DNA of 64,000 nt from an uncultured Pelagibacteraceae bacterium (GTDB taxonomy: Bacteria > Pseudomonadota > Alphaproteobacteria > Pelagibacterales > Pelagibacteraceae): contig CACNWC010000001.1 of the NCBI GenBank assembly GCA_902624075.1, forward strand, positions 1 to 64,000. Direction: 5' to 3'. A model generated the notes under the pieces. The model ran no database searches, was not told the origin of the DNA, and worked only from the letters and a program-made list of their open reading frames with translations. Below, piece by piece: positions 29,134-39,239 of this stretch. Positions within the stretch are counted from its first letter, which is position 1, and each line of letters starts with the position of its first letter. The position numbers were made by a program, and so were the translations under genes.

Positions 29134-29835
29134 ATGATAAGAAATTTTTTATTTTCATTATTTTTTTTTACTGGAATTATTTTTATTTCTATAATTTTTA
29201 TTCCCTCACTTCTTTTACCAAAAAAAATTGTTATATTTGGTGGTAGATTAATGGGCTATTGGACCAGTTTTTGTCTAAGATTCTTCTTATCAACGTCTAT
29301 TTTGATTAAAGGTAAAGAAAATATTATCAATGATAAAAAGTTTTTTATTGCTTGCTCTCATCAATCAATGTTTGAAACCTTTTTTTTACAAACCATCTTT
29401 GACTCACCCATTTTTATTCTCAAAAAAGAACTTATGTTAATACCTATTTTTGGTTGGTACTTAAAAAAAATAGGATCAATTTCAATCAAAAGAAGTATAA
29501 CTACTAAAGATAATTTGAATTTTTTTAAAGATATATCTAATACAATTAAAAATTCCGACAGACCATTAATTATATTTCCTCAAGCAACAAGAGTCCTTCC
29601 AACAGAAAGACCACCTTTTAAAAAAGGTGTTGCGCGTATATATGATGAACTAAATATTTGTTGCCAACCTGTTGCAATTAATTCTGGATATGTATGGCCA
29701 AAAAATGGTATTAAAATTTCTAACAAAAAAATCGTGATTTCCATATTAGAGAGAGTTGAACCAGGACTAGAAAAAAAAGATTTTATTAAAATTCTTGAAA
29801 AAAATATTTATTCTGAGCTAGATATAATAAACTAG
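29134..29835 (+). CDS. plsC: 1-acyl-sn-glycerol-3-phosphate acyltransferase
   Basis: CSHQSMFETFF (HX4D-like block with substitution), FPQATRVLPTERPPFKKG; start ATG 29134 or TTG 29131. Confidence 0.85.
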   Translation: MIRNFLFSLFFFTGIIFISIIFIPSLLLPKKIVIFGGRLMGYWTSFCLRFFLSTSILIKGKENIINDKKFFIACSHQSMFETFFLQTIFDSPIFILKKELMLIPIFGWYLKKIGSISIKRSITTKDNLNFFKDISNTIKNSDRPLIIFPQATRVLPTERPPFKKGVARIYDELNICCQPVAINSGYVWPKNGIKISNKKIVISILERVEPGLEKKDFIKILEKNIYSELDIIN

Positions 29836-30944
29836 CCTTTCATAGGCATTACAACGTATATGCTATCGAAATCACTTGGATCTTTGATTAATGCCGGTGA
29901 ACCAGAGTCATTTAAAAAGATTTCAATTTTTTCACCATCTAATTGAGATGCAATATCAATTAGATATTTAGAATTAAAACTAATTTCTAACTCGTGCTCA
30001 AATTTAACATTTATAGCTTCTTTTCCATCACCACTATTTGTATTGTTTACCGATAAATTTAATAAATTATTAGATAAATTAAACTTAACACCATCTTTTT
30101 TATCAAGAGATACAGATGCAACTCTATCAACTGAGTTTAAAAATTGTCTTAAATCGACATCTAATTTTTTTTGATTATTTTTTGGTATTACCTGAATATA
30201 ATTTGGGAATTTACCATCTATTAGCTTTGAAATTAAAATACTATTATCTAACTCAAATTTTATTTTTGATTTAGCATTTGAAATATTAACCTCTCCATCA
30301 TAATTATCTAGCAACGAACAAAGTTGATATATTGTTTTTTTTGGTAATATAATCGGTTCAAAATTAATTTTTTCTTCTAATCTAATTTTAGAAATTGACA
30401 TTCTATGACTGTCTGTTGCCACAGCTGTAAGATAATTTTTTTCATCAACTTCGGTTTGATGAAAATATATTCCACTCAAATAATGTCGTGTTTCATCATT
30501 AGACACTGAAAATTTACATTTATTTAATAATTTTAATAAATTTTTAGACTTTATTTTAAAAACATTTTCATTAAAATTTTCATCTGTTATGGGAAAATCT
30601 GAAGCACTGATACAATTTAAATTAAAATTAGATTTTTCAGACTCTAAATGTAATTTACTTTTATCATTTAGTGTTAAATGAATTTTTTTACCTGATGAAA
30701 TTTTGCGCACAATATCATACATAGTTGAAGATATTGTCGTAGTTTTACCCTCTTCTATTACCTCAATATTATTTAATTGATGAATAAATATTAGATCTAA
30801 ATCAGTAGCTGTAATAACTAATTTAGAATTTTGAGCATCTAATAATATATTTGATAAAATTGGAAGTGTGCTTCTTTTTTCTATAATGCCTTGGCAATAA
30901 TTTAATGCTTGCTGAAGATCTTGTTGATTTATACTAAATTTCAT
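29832..30944 (-). CDS. dnaN: DNA polymerase III beta subunit
   Basis: 370 aa sliding clamp; RSTLPILSN, VATDSHRMS, C-term YVVMPMKG. Confidence 0.96.
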   Translation of the reverse strand: MKFSINQQDLQQALNYCQGIIEKRSTLPILSNILLDAQNSKLVITATDLDLIFIHQLNNIEVIEEGKTTTISSTMYDIVRKISSGKKIHLTLNDKSKLHLESEKSNFNLNCISASDFPITDENFNENVFKIKSKNLLKLLNKCKFSVSNDETRHYLSGIYFHQTEVDEKNYLTAVATDSHRMSISKIRLEEKINFEPIILPKKTIYQLCSLLDNYDGEVNISNAKSKIKFELDNSILISKLIDGKFPNYIQVIPKNNQKKLDVDLRQFLNSVDRVASVSLDKKDGVKFNLSNNLLNLSVNNTNSGDGKEAINVKFEHELEISFNSKYLIDIASQLDGEKIEIFLNDSGSPALIKDPSDFDSIYVVMPMKG

Positions 30945-32382
30945 TTTCCTTATTGTTATATAATATTTGGTTTTTTAATTTATTAATATTATCAACCATA
31001 TTCTGATCTTTTTCTTTTATTTTTTCTATTGTTTTGACAGAGTGAATAATGGTTGTGTGATCTCTATTTGAAAATTCTCTACCAATTTCTGGTAATGATT
31101 TTGATGTTAATATTTTTGTTAAATAAATTGCAGTTTGTCTTGGCCTAACTAAATAACGAGATCTTCTAGATGATAGCATTTCATTTTTACTTATTTTAAA
31201 AAATTTACACACAATCGTTTGTATTAAATCAATTGTAACTTTATTTTCACCCAAATTTAATAGATCTTTTAGAACCACTTTAGTTTCAGAGATATTTGGC
31301 ATTTTATTATAAATTCTTGAAAATGAAATTACCCTGTTAATTGCACCTACCAATTCTCTAATACTAGATGTTATTTCAGAACTAATAAAATCCTGAATTT
31401 CTTTTGAAATTTTAATTTTGTCTGCATATAAATTATTCAATTCATCTGTTTTTTTTTCAACAATTTTTTTTCTTAAGTCCAGATCAGGTGGTTGTATGTC
31501 AACAACCAAACCACCAGAAAATCTTGATTTTATCCTTTCCTGAATTCTTAATAACTTATTTGGAGCTCTGTCTGCTGATAAAATTATTTGAGAGCCTTTA
31601 TCTAACAAAGCATTAAAAGTATGAAAAAACTCCTCTTGCATAGCTTCTTTTCCATTCATAAATTGAATATCATCAATCAATAATACATCTGTATTTCTAA
31701 AATAATCTTTAAACTTGACCATATCATTAGACTTGATTGATTTTACAAACTGATACATAAATCGTTCAGCTGATATAAACATAACTTTATTATCTTTTTT
31801 TAATTCTAGCCCAATAGAATTGAGAAGATGAGTTTTTCCCATGCCAACACCACCATAAATATATAGCGGATTATAATGGGAGATATTATCGGATACTTTT
31901 TTAGAAGCTTCATAAGCTAATTTATTACTTGATCCAGTAATAAAATTATCAAAATTTTTATTAGGGTCTATTCGATTATACTGTAAATATGAGTCTTTAA
32001 TAAAAGATACATTTTCTAATTTGTCTGAATCTTCAAATTTTGTGTTTTCTTCTGTATTTTTAATAACTGTTTCAAGAATTTTAAATTCTATACGAACAAT
32101 TTTTTTATTATAAACTTTTATTACCTGAATAATTTGATCCAAATATCTTGAGGTGATCCAATCTCTTATAAATCTAGTTGGTACTGATAATAATATATAA
32201 TTATTGAATTCTTCTTCAAAACTTATTTTTTTTAACCAACTTTCGTAAATATCGTGACCCAATTTATTTCGCATTTCAGTTTGAATTAAATTCCAATCTA
32301 TTTTTTCAGATTTAAAAGTATTCAAACTTGTATTTTTTATTGAGTTTTTCATAAAACTTGGAGAGTCTTCAGTTAGAACCAT
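30934..32382 (-). CDS. dnaA: Chromosomal replication initiator DnaA
   Basis: PLYIYGGVGMGKTHLLNSIG, DVLLIDDIQFMNGKE, C-term GREFSNRDHTTIIHSVKTIE. Confidence 0.97.
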   Translation of the reverse strand: MVLTEDSPSFMKNSIKNTSLNTFKSEKIDWNLIQTEMRNKLGHDIYESWLKKISFEEEFNNYILLSVPTRFIRDWITSRYLDQIIQVIKVYNKKIVRIEFKILETVIKNTEENTKFEDSDKLENVSFIKDSYLQYNRIDPNKNFDNFITGSSNKLAYEASKKVSDNISHYNPLYIYGGVGMGKTHLLNSIGLELKKDNKVMFISAERFMYQFVKSIKSNDMVKFKDYFRNTDVLLIDDIQFMNGKEAMQEEFFHTFNALLDKGSQIILSADRAPNKLLRIQERIKSRFSGGLVVDIQPPDLDLRKKIVEKKTDELNNLYADKIKISKEIQDFISSEITSSIRELVGAINRVISFSRIYNKMPNISETKVVLKDLLNLGENKVTIDLIQTIVCKFFKISKNEMLSSRRSRYLVRPRQTAIYLTKILTSKSLPEIGREFSNRDHTTIIHSVKTIEKIKEKDQNMVDNINKLKNQILYNNKENEI

Positions 32383-32632
32383 AATAAGATTATTGCAACA
32401 AATAATTTATAAAATACAAAAAAAAATAAAATCTAGGATTGTGCAAAGATTTAAAAAATAAAAATTAATATTTGACAGAATTTTTTTTAAATTTTTTATA
32501 AATAAAATTTATAATTGAATTGAATATATTTATTTATTTACTAAATCTAAATCTTGTGTTTAGAAAAATTTTAATCACAGATTTTGTAGACTTTAAAGTT
32601 GTATGAAATTAACAACCTGAAGTATTATTTAA

Positions 32633-32893
32633 TTATATCGATGCTATTTTTTTTGTTAATCTTGAAACGTTTCTTGAAGCATTTTGTTTTTTAATTATGC
32701 CTGTCTTTGCAATTTTCATCAATTCTGAATTCAACTTAGGTAAGAATTTTAATGCCTCAGACTTCTTTTTACTCTCAATTAAGATATTCATTTTTTTTAG
32801 AGCATTTTTATATCTACTCTTTCTAGCTTTATTTACTACCGTTTGCTTAGCTATTCTTCTAATTCTTTTAATTGCTGATTTTGTATTTGCCAT
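32633..32893 (-). CDS. rpsT: 30S ribosomal protein S20
   Basis: MANTKSAIKRIRRIAKQTVVNKARKSRYKNALKKM. Confidence 0.95.
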   Translation of the reverse strand: MANTKSAIKRIRRIAKQTVVNKARKSRYKNALKKMNILIESKKKSEALKFLPKLNSELMKIAKTGIIKKQNASRNVSRLTKKIASI

Positions 32894-32943
32894 ATGCGCA
32901 GGGGTATAGCCCGAGATTCTAGATTAATCAATGAAATAATTAA

Positions 32944-33804
32944 TCATATTTGACATGTATTACAAAAAAAAGTAGATCTCTTAGATATAATTTTTTTTTG
33001 TATAATTCCATTACATTTAGCTCTTTTACAATTTAATCCATCTCTTTCATAAACTTTGAAATTTTTTTGAAAATTGCCTTTTTTTCCTGAAGTATTTTTA
33101 AAATCTTTTATACTTGAGCCACCTTTTTTTATCGCAATCCTAAGAACTTTTTTTGAATTTAAAATGATTTTTTTACAGTCCTTTTTTTTAAAAAAATTTA
33201 CATTTTTGTTAGGATTTATCCTGCTTAAATACAAGATCTCACTTGCATATATATTTCCGATCCCTGATACAAAATTTTGATCAATTAAAAAATTTTTAAT
33301 ATTTTTTTTCTTTCCTTTAAAAAATGAAAAAACATAATTTAAATTAAATTTAGATTGGAATGGTTCAGGTCCATATTCAGCAAACCTTTTTTTTAATAAT
33401 TGTGAGTTATTTATAATTTGAAAAAAACCAAATCTTCTTGGATCATTATAAACAATTTTAAAATTTTCAAAAATAATTTCAACATGATTATGTTTTTTTG
33501 GTAAAATAGGTGAACTATAAAAACTAGTATTCGTAACTAAATTTTTTTTGTTATTAAGTATATGAATCGTTCCCGACATTCCCAGGTGTAATAAACAATA
33601 ACTATTATCTGAAAAACAAAAAATTATGTATTTGGAAAATCTCTTTACTTCTATAATTGTTTTATTTTTTAAAAATCGTGAAAAATATAACGGTATCTTT
33701 ATTCTTAAATTTCTGTTTCTTACTATTACTTTTTTTACCTTTTTTTCTTTAATCTTTTTACTTAATGATTGCCTTACAATTTCTACTTCTGGTAATTCTG
33801 GCAT
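32944..33804 (-). CDS. mutM: Formamidopyrimidine-DNA glycosylase
   Basis: MPELPEVEIVRQSL, GIGNIYASEILYLSRINP, C-terminal zinc finger CKRAKCNGII...CNTCQ. Confidence 0.96.
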   Translation of the reverse strand: MPELPEVEIVRQSLSKKIKEKKVKKVIVRNRNLRIKIPLYFSRFLKNKTIIEVKRFSKYIIFCFSDNSYCLLHLGMSGTIHILNNKKNLVTNTSFYSSPILPKKHNHVEIIFENFKIVYNDPRRFGFFQIINNSQLLKKRFAEYGPEPFQSKFNLNYVFSFFKGKKKNIKNFLIDQNFVSGIGNIYASEILYLSRINPNKNVNFFKKKDCKKIILNSKKVLRIAIKKGGSSIKDFKNTSGKKGNFQKNFKVYERDGLNCKRAKCNGIIQKKIISKRSTFFCNTCQI

Positions 33805-33835
33805 TTAATACTATATTGATAATATATTTTTTTTT

Positions 33836-34540
33836 ATGCAACAATATCTACAAAATAAAAAAGGGCTAGTACAAAATGTTTTTGATCAAGTTTATGATCA
33901 ATATGATTTAATGAATGATTTCATATCTTTAGGTGTGCACAGAATTTGGAAAAAAAATATGCTTAATATGATGAATCCATCTCATAATCAAAAATTAATT
34001 GATGTAGCATGTGGTACGGGGGATATAGCTAAACTTTTTTTAGACAATGTAAATAAACTATCTCAAATAACTTGTGTTGATCCGAATAAAGGAATGATAA
34101 GTAAGGGAAAAGAAAAATTAAGCAAATATAAAAATTTAAATTGGATAGTTGCATCTGCTGAAAAACTACCTGTTAAAGATAATTCATTTGATTTTTACAC
34201 GATAAGCTTTGGTTTACGAAATACAACAAATTTAAATAAATCTCTTTCTGAAGCTTATAGAGTATTAAAACCTGGTGGTAAATTTTTATGTCTAGAGTTT
34301 TCAAAAATACAAAATTCAAAATTAAATTTTATTTATAAAAATTATTCAAAATTAATACCACTAATAGGAAAAATTATTGTAGGTGAAAAAAAACCTTATG
34401 AATATCTAATTGAAAGTATTGAAAGCTTTGTTAATCAAGATCAATTAATAGATTTAATGATTAAAGAAAATTTCAAAAAATGTAATTATAGAAACTTATC
34501 TGGTGGAATAGTTTCTATACATAGTGGATGGAAATTCTAA
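33836..34540 (+). CDS. ubiE: Ubiquinone/menaquinone methyltransferase UbiE
   Basis: VFDQVYDQYDLMNDFISLGVHRIWK, DVACGTGDIA, FGLRN. Confidence 0.95.
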   Translation: MQQYLQNKKGLVQNVFDQVYDQYDLMNDFISLGVHRIWKKNMLNMMNPSHNQKLIDVACGTGDIAKLFLDNVNKLSQITCVDPNKGMISKGKEKLSKYKNLNWIVASAEKLPVKDNSFDFYTISFGLRNTTNLNKSLSEAYRVLKPGGKFLCLEFSKIQNSKLNFIYKNYSKLIPLIGKIIVGEKKPYEYLIESIESFVNQDQLIDLMIKENFKKCNYRNLSGGIVSIHSGWKF

Positions 34541-36108
34541 TGATAAAAAAATTTATCATATTATTTAAATTAGGAAGAAAAGTTGCTAAATCTGATATAT
34601 TAAAAATAATATCAAAATTTCAAGAACCACCTTTAGTAATTAAAATTTTATTTAAAATATTATCTTTTTCTTTTTCTGAGAAGAAACAAATCGATAAAAA
34701 CTTAAATGAAGGTGAAAGACTATCTAACTCACTGGAGTCAATGGGGACGACTTTTATTAAACTTGGCCAATTTTTAGCTACGAGACCAGATATAATTGGA
34801 GAGGAATTGTCAAAAAAATTAGAAAATCTTCAAGATAGACTTCCTCCATTTTCGTTAATACATGCAAAAGAAATAATTAAAAATGATTTGGGTAATGATA
34901 CATACGACTCAATTATTGATATAAGTGAACCTGTTGCTGCTGCTTCTATAGCTCAAGTGCACAAGGCTAAGATAAATGAAAACGGCACTATTAAAGATGT
35001 GGCAATAAAAATTCTTAGACCAGATATAAAAAGAATATTTAATGAAGAAATAGATGCAATGATGCTTTTTGCTTTTTTAGTCGAGTCCTTCATAAAAAAA
35101 ACTAAAAGACTAAAATTAGTTGAAGTTGTTTTTCTATTAAAAGAAATTACTAATTTAGAAATGGATTTAAGATTTGAAGCTGCTGCTGCAAATGAATATG
35201 CTGAAAATACAAAGAATGATGTGGGATTTAGAGTGCCACAAATTTATTGGAATTATACTAGTGAAAATGTAATGACTTTGGATTGGGTGGATGGAATCTC
35301 TATTAGAGAAACACAAGAGCTAAAAAACAAAAATTTTAATACTCAAAAAATTTCAGAGGATATTATTCAAAATTTTTTAAGACATGCTGTAAGGGATGGT
35401 TTTTTTCATGCTGATATGCATCAAGGAAATATATTTATTGATACTGATGGTCAAATTGTACCTATTGATTTTGGTATAATGGGTAGATTGGATAAAATGA
35501 GCAAAAGGTTTTTAGCTGAAATTTTGTTTGGTTTTATACAAAGAGACTATCGTAAAGTTGCTGAGGTGCATCTTATTGCCGGTCTTGTTCCAAAAGAAGT
35601 TCCTATAGATGATTTGGCCCAAGCATTAAGATCAATCGGAGAGCCAATTTTTGGACAAGCAGTAAAAGATATTTCTGGTGGAAAATTGTTAAAACAATTA
35701 TTTGATGTAACCGAAAAATTTAACATGCAAACTCAACCTCAACTTCTTATGTTACAAAAAACAATGGTAGTCGTTGAAGGAGTAGCAAGAAAACTAAATC
35801 CTGAAACAAATATTTGGACCACATCAAAGCCTGTACTTGAAAGTTGGTTAAAAGAAACTAAAGATCCAATGACAAAAATAAATGAAACCCTTCAAAATAC
35901 TTCAGAAGTAATAAAAAGATTGCCTGAGTTTCCTGAAATAATGGATAAAGCTAACCAAGCTCTTACTTATCTAGCCAGCGGACAAATACCTCAAAACTCT
36001 AACTCATATAATGCTTTAAATACTCAAAAAACAGAAATGACTGCTTTCAGAAATCAATCTATTATTGGTTTATTAGTCCTTGTAATTTTTGGTCTTTTAA
36101 TATTTTAA
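34540..36108 (+). CDS. ubiB: Ubiquinone biosynthesis kinase-like protein UbiB
   Basis: LGQFLATRPDIIGEEL, AAASIAQVHKA, HADMHQGNIFIDTDGQIVPIDFGIMG; ATG at 34540 overlaps ubiE stop. Confidence 0.95.
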   Translation: MIKKFIILFKLGRKVAKSDILKIISKFQEPPLVIKILFKILSFSFSEKKQIDKNLNEGERLSNSLESMGTTFIKLGQFLATRPDIIGEELSKKLENLQDRLPPFSLIHAKEIIKNDLGNDTYDSIIDISEPVAAASIAQVHKAKINENGTIKDVAIKILRPDIKRIFNEEIDAMMLFAFLVESFIKKTKRLKLVEVVFLLKEITNLEMDLRFEAAAANEYAENTKNDVGFRVPQIYWNYTSENVMTLDWVDGISIRETQELKNKNFNTQKISEDIIQNFLRHAVRDGFFHADMHQGNIFIDTDGQIVPIDFGIMGRLDKMSKRFLAEILFGFIQRDYRKVAEVHLIAGLVPKEVPIDDLAQALRSIGEPIFGQAVKDISGGKLLKQLFDVTEKFNMQTQPQLLMLQKTMVVVEGVARKLNPETNIWTTSKPVLESWLKETKDPMTKINETLQNTSEVIKRLPEFPEIMDKANQALTYLASGQIPQNSNSYNALNTQKTEMTAFRNQSIIGLLVLVIFGLLIF

Positions 36109-36116
36109 TTCTAACG

Positions 36117-37322
36117 ATGAATGATTTAACTAACAAAAAAATTCTTTTTATAATATGTGGAGGTGTCTCAGCGTATAAAAGTCTTGAAATATTAAGATTG
36201 TTTAAAAAAAGTAACGCAAAACTGAAAACCATTCTTACAAAAAATGCTAAAGAATTTGTAACTCCCCTTTCAGTTGCTTCTTTGTCTCAAGGAAAGGTTT
36301 ATGATGATTTATTTAATGTAGAAAATGAAGCAGAAATGGACCATATTTCCCTATCAAGATGGGCAGATGTGATTGTAGTTGCTCCAGCTACAGCTAATAC
36401 TATTTCTAAACTTAGCAATGGTTCATCTGAAGATTTAGCATCGACAGTCATTCTTGCATCAAACAAACAAGTTTTTTTAGCTCCAGCTATGAACGTAAGA
36501 ATGTGGAATCATAATTCAAATCAAAATAATTTAAAAACTCTTAAAAATTATGGTTATAAAATAATTGGTCCAATAATTGGTGATATGGCTTGTGGAGAAT
36601 ATGGTGAAGGTAAAATGTCTGAACCTAAAGACATATATGACGAAATATTTAATTTTTTATCAAATAAAATTAAAAATAAGAAAATTAAAGCACTTGTTAC
36701 AGCGGGACCAACAAATGAGTATATTGATCCAGTTAGATATATAACTAATAAATCAAGCGGAAAACAAGGTTATGAGATAGCAAAATCTTTATTTAAAAGA
36801 GGTTTCGATACCACTCTGATATCTGGACCTACTAATTTAGATTTTAATGAAAATATAAATTTTATTAAAGTTGAAACAGCAGAAGAAATGTTTAAAGCAA
36901 CACAAAAAAATTTGCCAGTAGATATAGCTATATTTGCTGCAGCTGTATCTGATTTTAAATTGAGTAAAAAATATGACAAAAAAATTAAAAAACAAGAAAA
37001 TCTTACAATCAATTTAGAAAAAAATACTGATATCCTAAATTATGTTTCAAATCATAATTCTAAAAGACCAAAACTAGTTATTGGTTTTGCTGCAGAGACA
37101 GATAATTTAGATGAAAATGCTTTAGAAAAACTAACAAATAAAAATTGTGATTGGATAATTGCTAATGATGTCTCGAAAAAAGATAAGGGTTTTAACAGTG
37201 AATTTAATGAAGTAGTAATTCATTATAAAAACAATAAAATAAAACGAGAAAAGCTCTCTTTAAAGAAGAAATCAGAAATATCAGAAGAAATTGTAGATCG
37301 AATAGTTTCTCAAATAAATTAA
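36117..37322 (+). CDS. coaBC: Phosphopantothenoylcysteine decarboxylase / phosphopantothenate-cysteine ligase
   Basis: CGGVSAYKSLEILR, APAMNVRMW, TAGPTNEYIDPVRYITNKSSGKQGYEIA. Confidence 0.96.
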   Translation: MNDLTNKKILFIICGGVSAYKSLEILRLFKKSNAKLKTILTKNAKEFVTPLSVASLSQGKVYDDLFNVENEAEMDHISLSRWADVIVVAPATANTISKLSNGSSEDLASTVILASNKQVFLAPAMNVRMWNHNSNQNNLKTLKNYGYKIIGPIIGDMACGEYGEGKMSEPKDIYDEIFNFLSNKIKNKKIKALVTAGPTNEYIDPVRYITNKSSGKQGYEIAKSLFKRGFDTTLISGPTNLDFNENINFIKVETAEEMFKATQKNLPVDIAIFAAAVSDFKLSKKYDKKIKKQENLTINLEKNTDILNYVSNHNSKRPKLVIGFAAETDNLDENALEKLTNKNCDWIIANDVSKKDKGFNSEFNEVVIHYKNNKIKREKLSLKKKSEISEEIVDRIVSQIN

Positions 37323-37759
37323 TGGCTAAAGTCTTAATAAAAAAATTAGATCCAGCTGTAAAATTACCTTTATATAAAACTAATGGTGCTTCTGGCATGG
37401 ACCTTATGGCATTTATTAAAAAAACAATAAATTTAAAACCAAATACTTCATCTATAATACCGACTGGATTATTTGTTGCTTTTTCTGAGGAATATGAAAT
37501 TCAAATTAGACCAAGATCAGGACTGGCTGCCAAAAACAATATTAGTGTCTTAAATACACCAGGGACAATTGATAGTGATTATAGGGGAGAGATTAAAGTT
37601 ATCTTATTTAACCATGGTAATAAAGATTTTTTAATTAACAATGGTGATAGAATTGCACAAATGATTCTAACTCCTGTCATTAAAATAGAATTAGAAGAAA
37701 CAAATGATTTACCTGAATCAATAAGAGGTGAAGGTGGGTTTGGCTCTACAGGTAAATGA
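37322..37759 (+). CDS. dut: dUTP diphosphatase
   Basis: GASGMDLMA, RPRSGLAAKN, PGTIDSDYRGEI, GEGGFGSTGK. Confidence 0.96.
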   Translation: MAKVLIKKLDPAVKLPLYKTNGASGMDLMAFIKKTINLKPNTSSIIPTGLFVAFSEEYEIQIRPRSGLAAKNNISVLNTPGTIDSDYRGEIKVILFNHGNKDFLINNGDRIAQMILTPVIKIELEETNDLPESIRGEGGFGSTGK

Positions 37760-38502
37760 TATTAAAATTTAACAAAAATCAAGTAAAGAGATTTTCAAGA
37801 CAAATTGTCTTAAAGGATATAGGTGTCTTAGGCCAAAAAAAAATTATTCAATCCAAAGTCCTAATAATTGGTATGGGCGGGTTGGGATGTCCTGCAGCAG
37901 AATATCTAACTCGTGCCGGTGTTGGTTGCTTAGGTATAATAGACTCTGACAATATTGATTTATCTAATCTCCATAGACAAAGTCTATATGATATTGACGA
38001 TATAAATAAATCTAAAGTTACAACAGCAAAAAAAAAATTAAAAAAAATTAATTCACAAACAAAAGTTGATTATTACAAAACAAAACTGAATTTCTATAAT
38101 TGTGAAAAAATAATTAAAAAATATGATTATATTATCGACGGTTCTGATAATTTTGAAACCAAATTTTTAATTAATGATTTTTGTAAACATTCAAAAAAAT
38201 TTTTAGTAACAGCGGCAATAAGTAAGTTTGATGGACATATTTTTACTTTCAATTTTAAAAATAAAAAAACACCTTGTATAAGATCTTTTTTTCAAGAAGA
38301 AAAAATTTCTGATGATATGCTTAATTGTGAGAATGAAGGAATTTTAGGAACTGTAGCAGGCATTATGGGTAGCTTTCAAGCAAATGAAGTTTTAAAAAAA
38401 ATTCTATCTATTGGTAATGATTTAAATGGCTATATTTTAATATTAGATTTTTTAAATCTTAATTTTCGAAAGGTTCGATTAAATAAAATAAAAAATGTTT
38501 AA
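37756..38502 (+). CDS. HesA/MoeB/ThiF family adenylyltransferase
   Basis: FSRQIVLKDIGVLGQKKI, GMGGLGCPAAEYLTRAGVG, DNIDLSNLHRQ. Confidence 0.92.
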   Translation: MILKFNKNQVKRFSRQIVLKDIGVLGQKKIIQSKVLIIGMGGLGCPAAEYLTRAGVGCLGIIDSDNIDLSNLHRQSLYDIDDINKSKVTTAKKKLKKINSQTKVDYYKTKLNFYNCEKIIKKYDYIIDGSDNFETKFLINDFCKHSKKFLVTAAISKFDGHIFTFNFKNKKTPCIRSFFQEEKISDDMLNCENEGILGTVAGIMGSFQANEVLKKILSIGNDLNGYILILDFLNLNFRKVRLNKIKNV

Positions 38503-38938
38503 ACAAATTTTAATAATACTCTCTTTTTTGTTTTGTATTCAAATTAGTTATGCTGAAGAAATTTTTTTATCATTAAAAAAAAACAAGGTGAACGTAAGAT
38601 ATGGTCCTAGTTTCGACTCTCCAGTAAAGTTTGTTTACAAAAAAATCAACTTACCCATTAAAAAAATAGACCAAAAAGATAACTGGAGGAGGATTATAGA
38701 TTTAAAAAATAATAGTGGCTGGATTCATCGATCACAACTAAAAAAAAATAATTCAATAATTCCACTTGAAGATAAAGTTTTATTCAAAAAACCATCAAAA
38801 TTTTCAAAACCAATAGCTTTAATAAAAAAAGGAAGAGTTTTAGTGATACAGAAATGTGAAAATAATTGGTGTAAAATAGAAACTGCAAAACTAGATGGAT
38901 GGATAAAAAACAACTATATTTGGGGCCAAATTAATTGA
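38495..38938 (+). CDS. Secreted SH3-domain (SH3_4 type) protein
   Basis: Signal peptide; NVRYGPSFDSPVKFVYKK...GWIHRSQL; WCKIETAKLDGWIKNNYIWG. Confidence 0.82.
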   Translation: MFKQILIILSFLFCIQISYAEEIFLSLKKNKVNVRYGPSFDSPVKFVYKKINLPIKKIDQKDNWRRIIDLKNNSGWIHRSQLKKNNSIIPLEDKVLFKKPSKFSKPIALIKKGRVLVIQKCENNWCKIETAKLDGWIKNNYIWGQIN

Positions 38939-38965
38939 TTTTTTTAACAATCTAAATGAGTTTAA

Positions 38966-39145
38966 TTATTTTTGTTGAACACATATATCTTTAACAACAG
39001 GTATATTAGCACAATCTTCACATTTTGTTTTTTGTGCAATACAACCATCATCAAGAATTTCAACATCAACAACTCTATCACACTTTGAACAGGTTGAAGA
39101 AATAGTTAATCCACATTTTTTACAATTATAATTTACTTCTTGCAT
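38966..39145 (-). CDS. 59-aa Cys-rich (zinc-ribbon-like) small protein
   Basis: MQEVNYNCKKCGLTISSTCSKCDRVVDVEILDDGCIAQKTKCEDCANIPVVKDICVQQK; three CxxC pairs; one residue below the apparent ORF-track cutoff. Confidence 0.75.
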   Translation of the reverse strand: MQEVNYNCKKCGLTISSTCSKCDRVVDVEILDDGCIAQKTKCEDCANIPVVKDICVQQK

Positions 39146-39190
39146 ACAATTAAACTAAACATGAAATATTGGCATTCAAGAAAAATCAGT

Positions 39191-39209
39191 GAGAACAATT
39201 ATCATTAGC
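39191..39209 (-). promoter_or_regulatory. Fur-box-like sequence GCTAATGATAATTGTTCTC
   Basis: 15/19 match to the classical E. coli Fur consensus GATAATGATAATCATTATC; upstream of the 59-aa Cys-rich gene. Confidence 0.45.
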
Positions 39210-39220
39210 ACATTTTTTTT

Positions 39221-39239
39221 GCGAATAGTTATTATTATC
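39221..39239 (-). promoter_or_regulatory. Second Fur-box-like sequence GATAATAATAACTATTCGC
   Basis: 14/19 match to the same consensus, 30 bp from the first. Confidence 0.38.
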
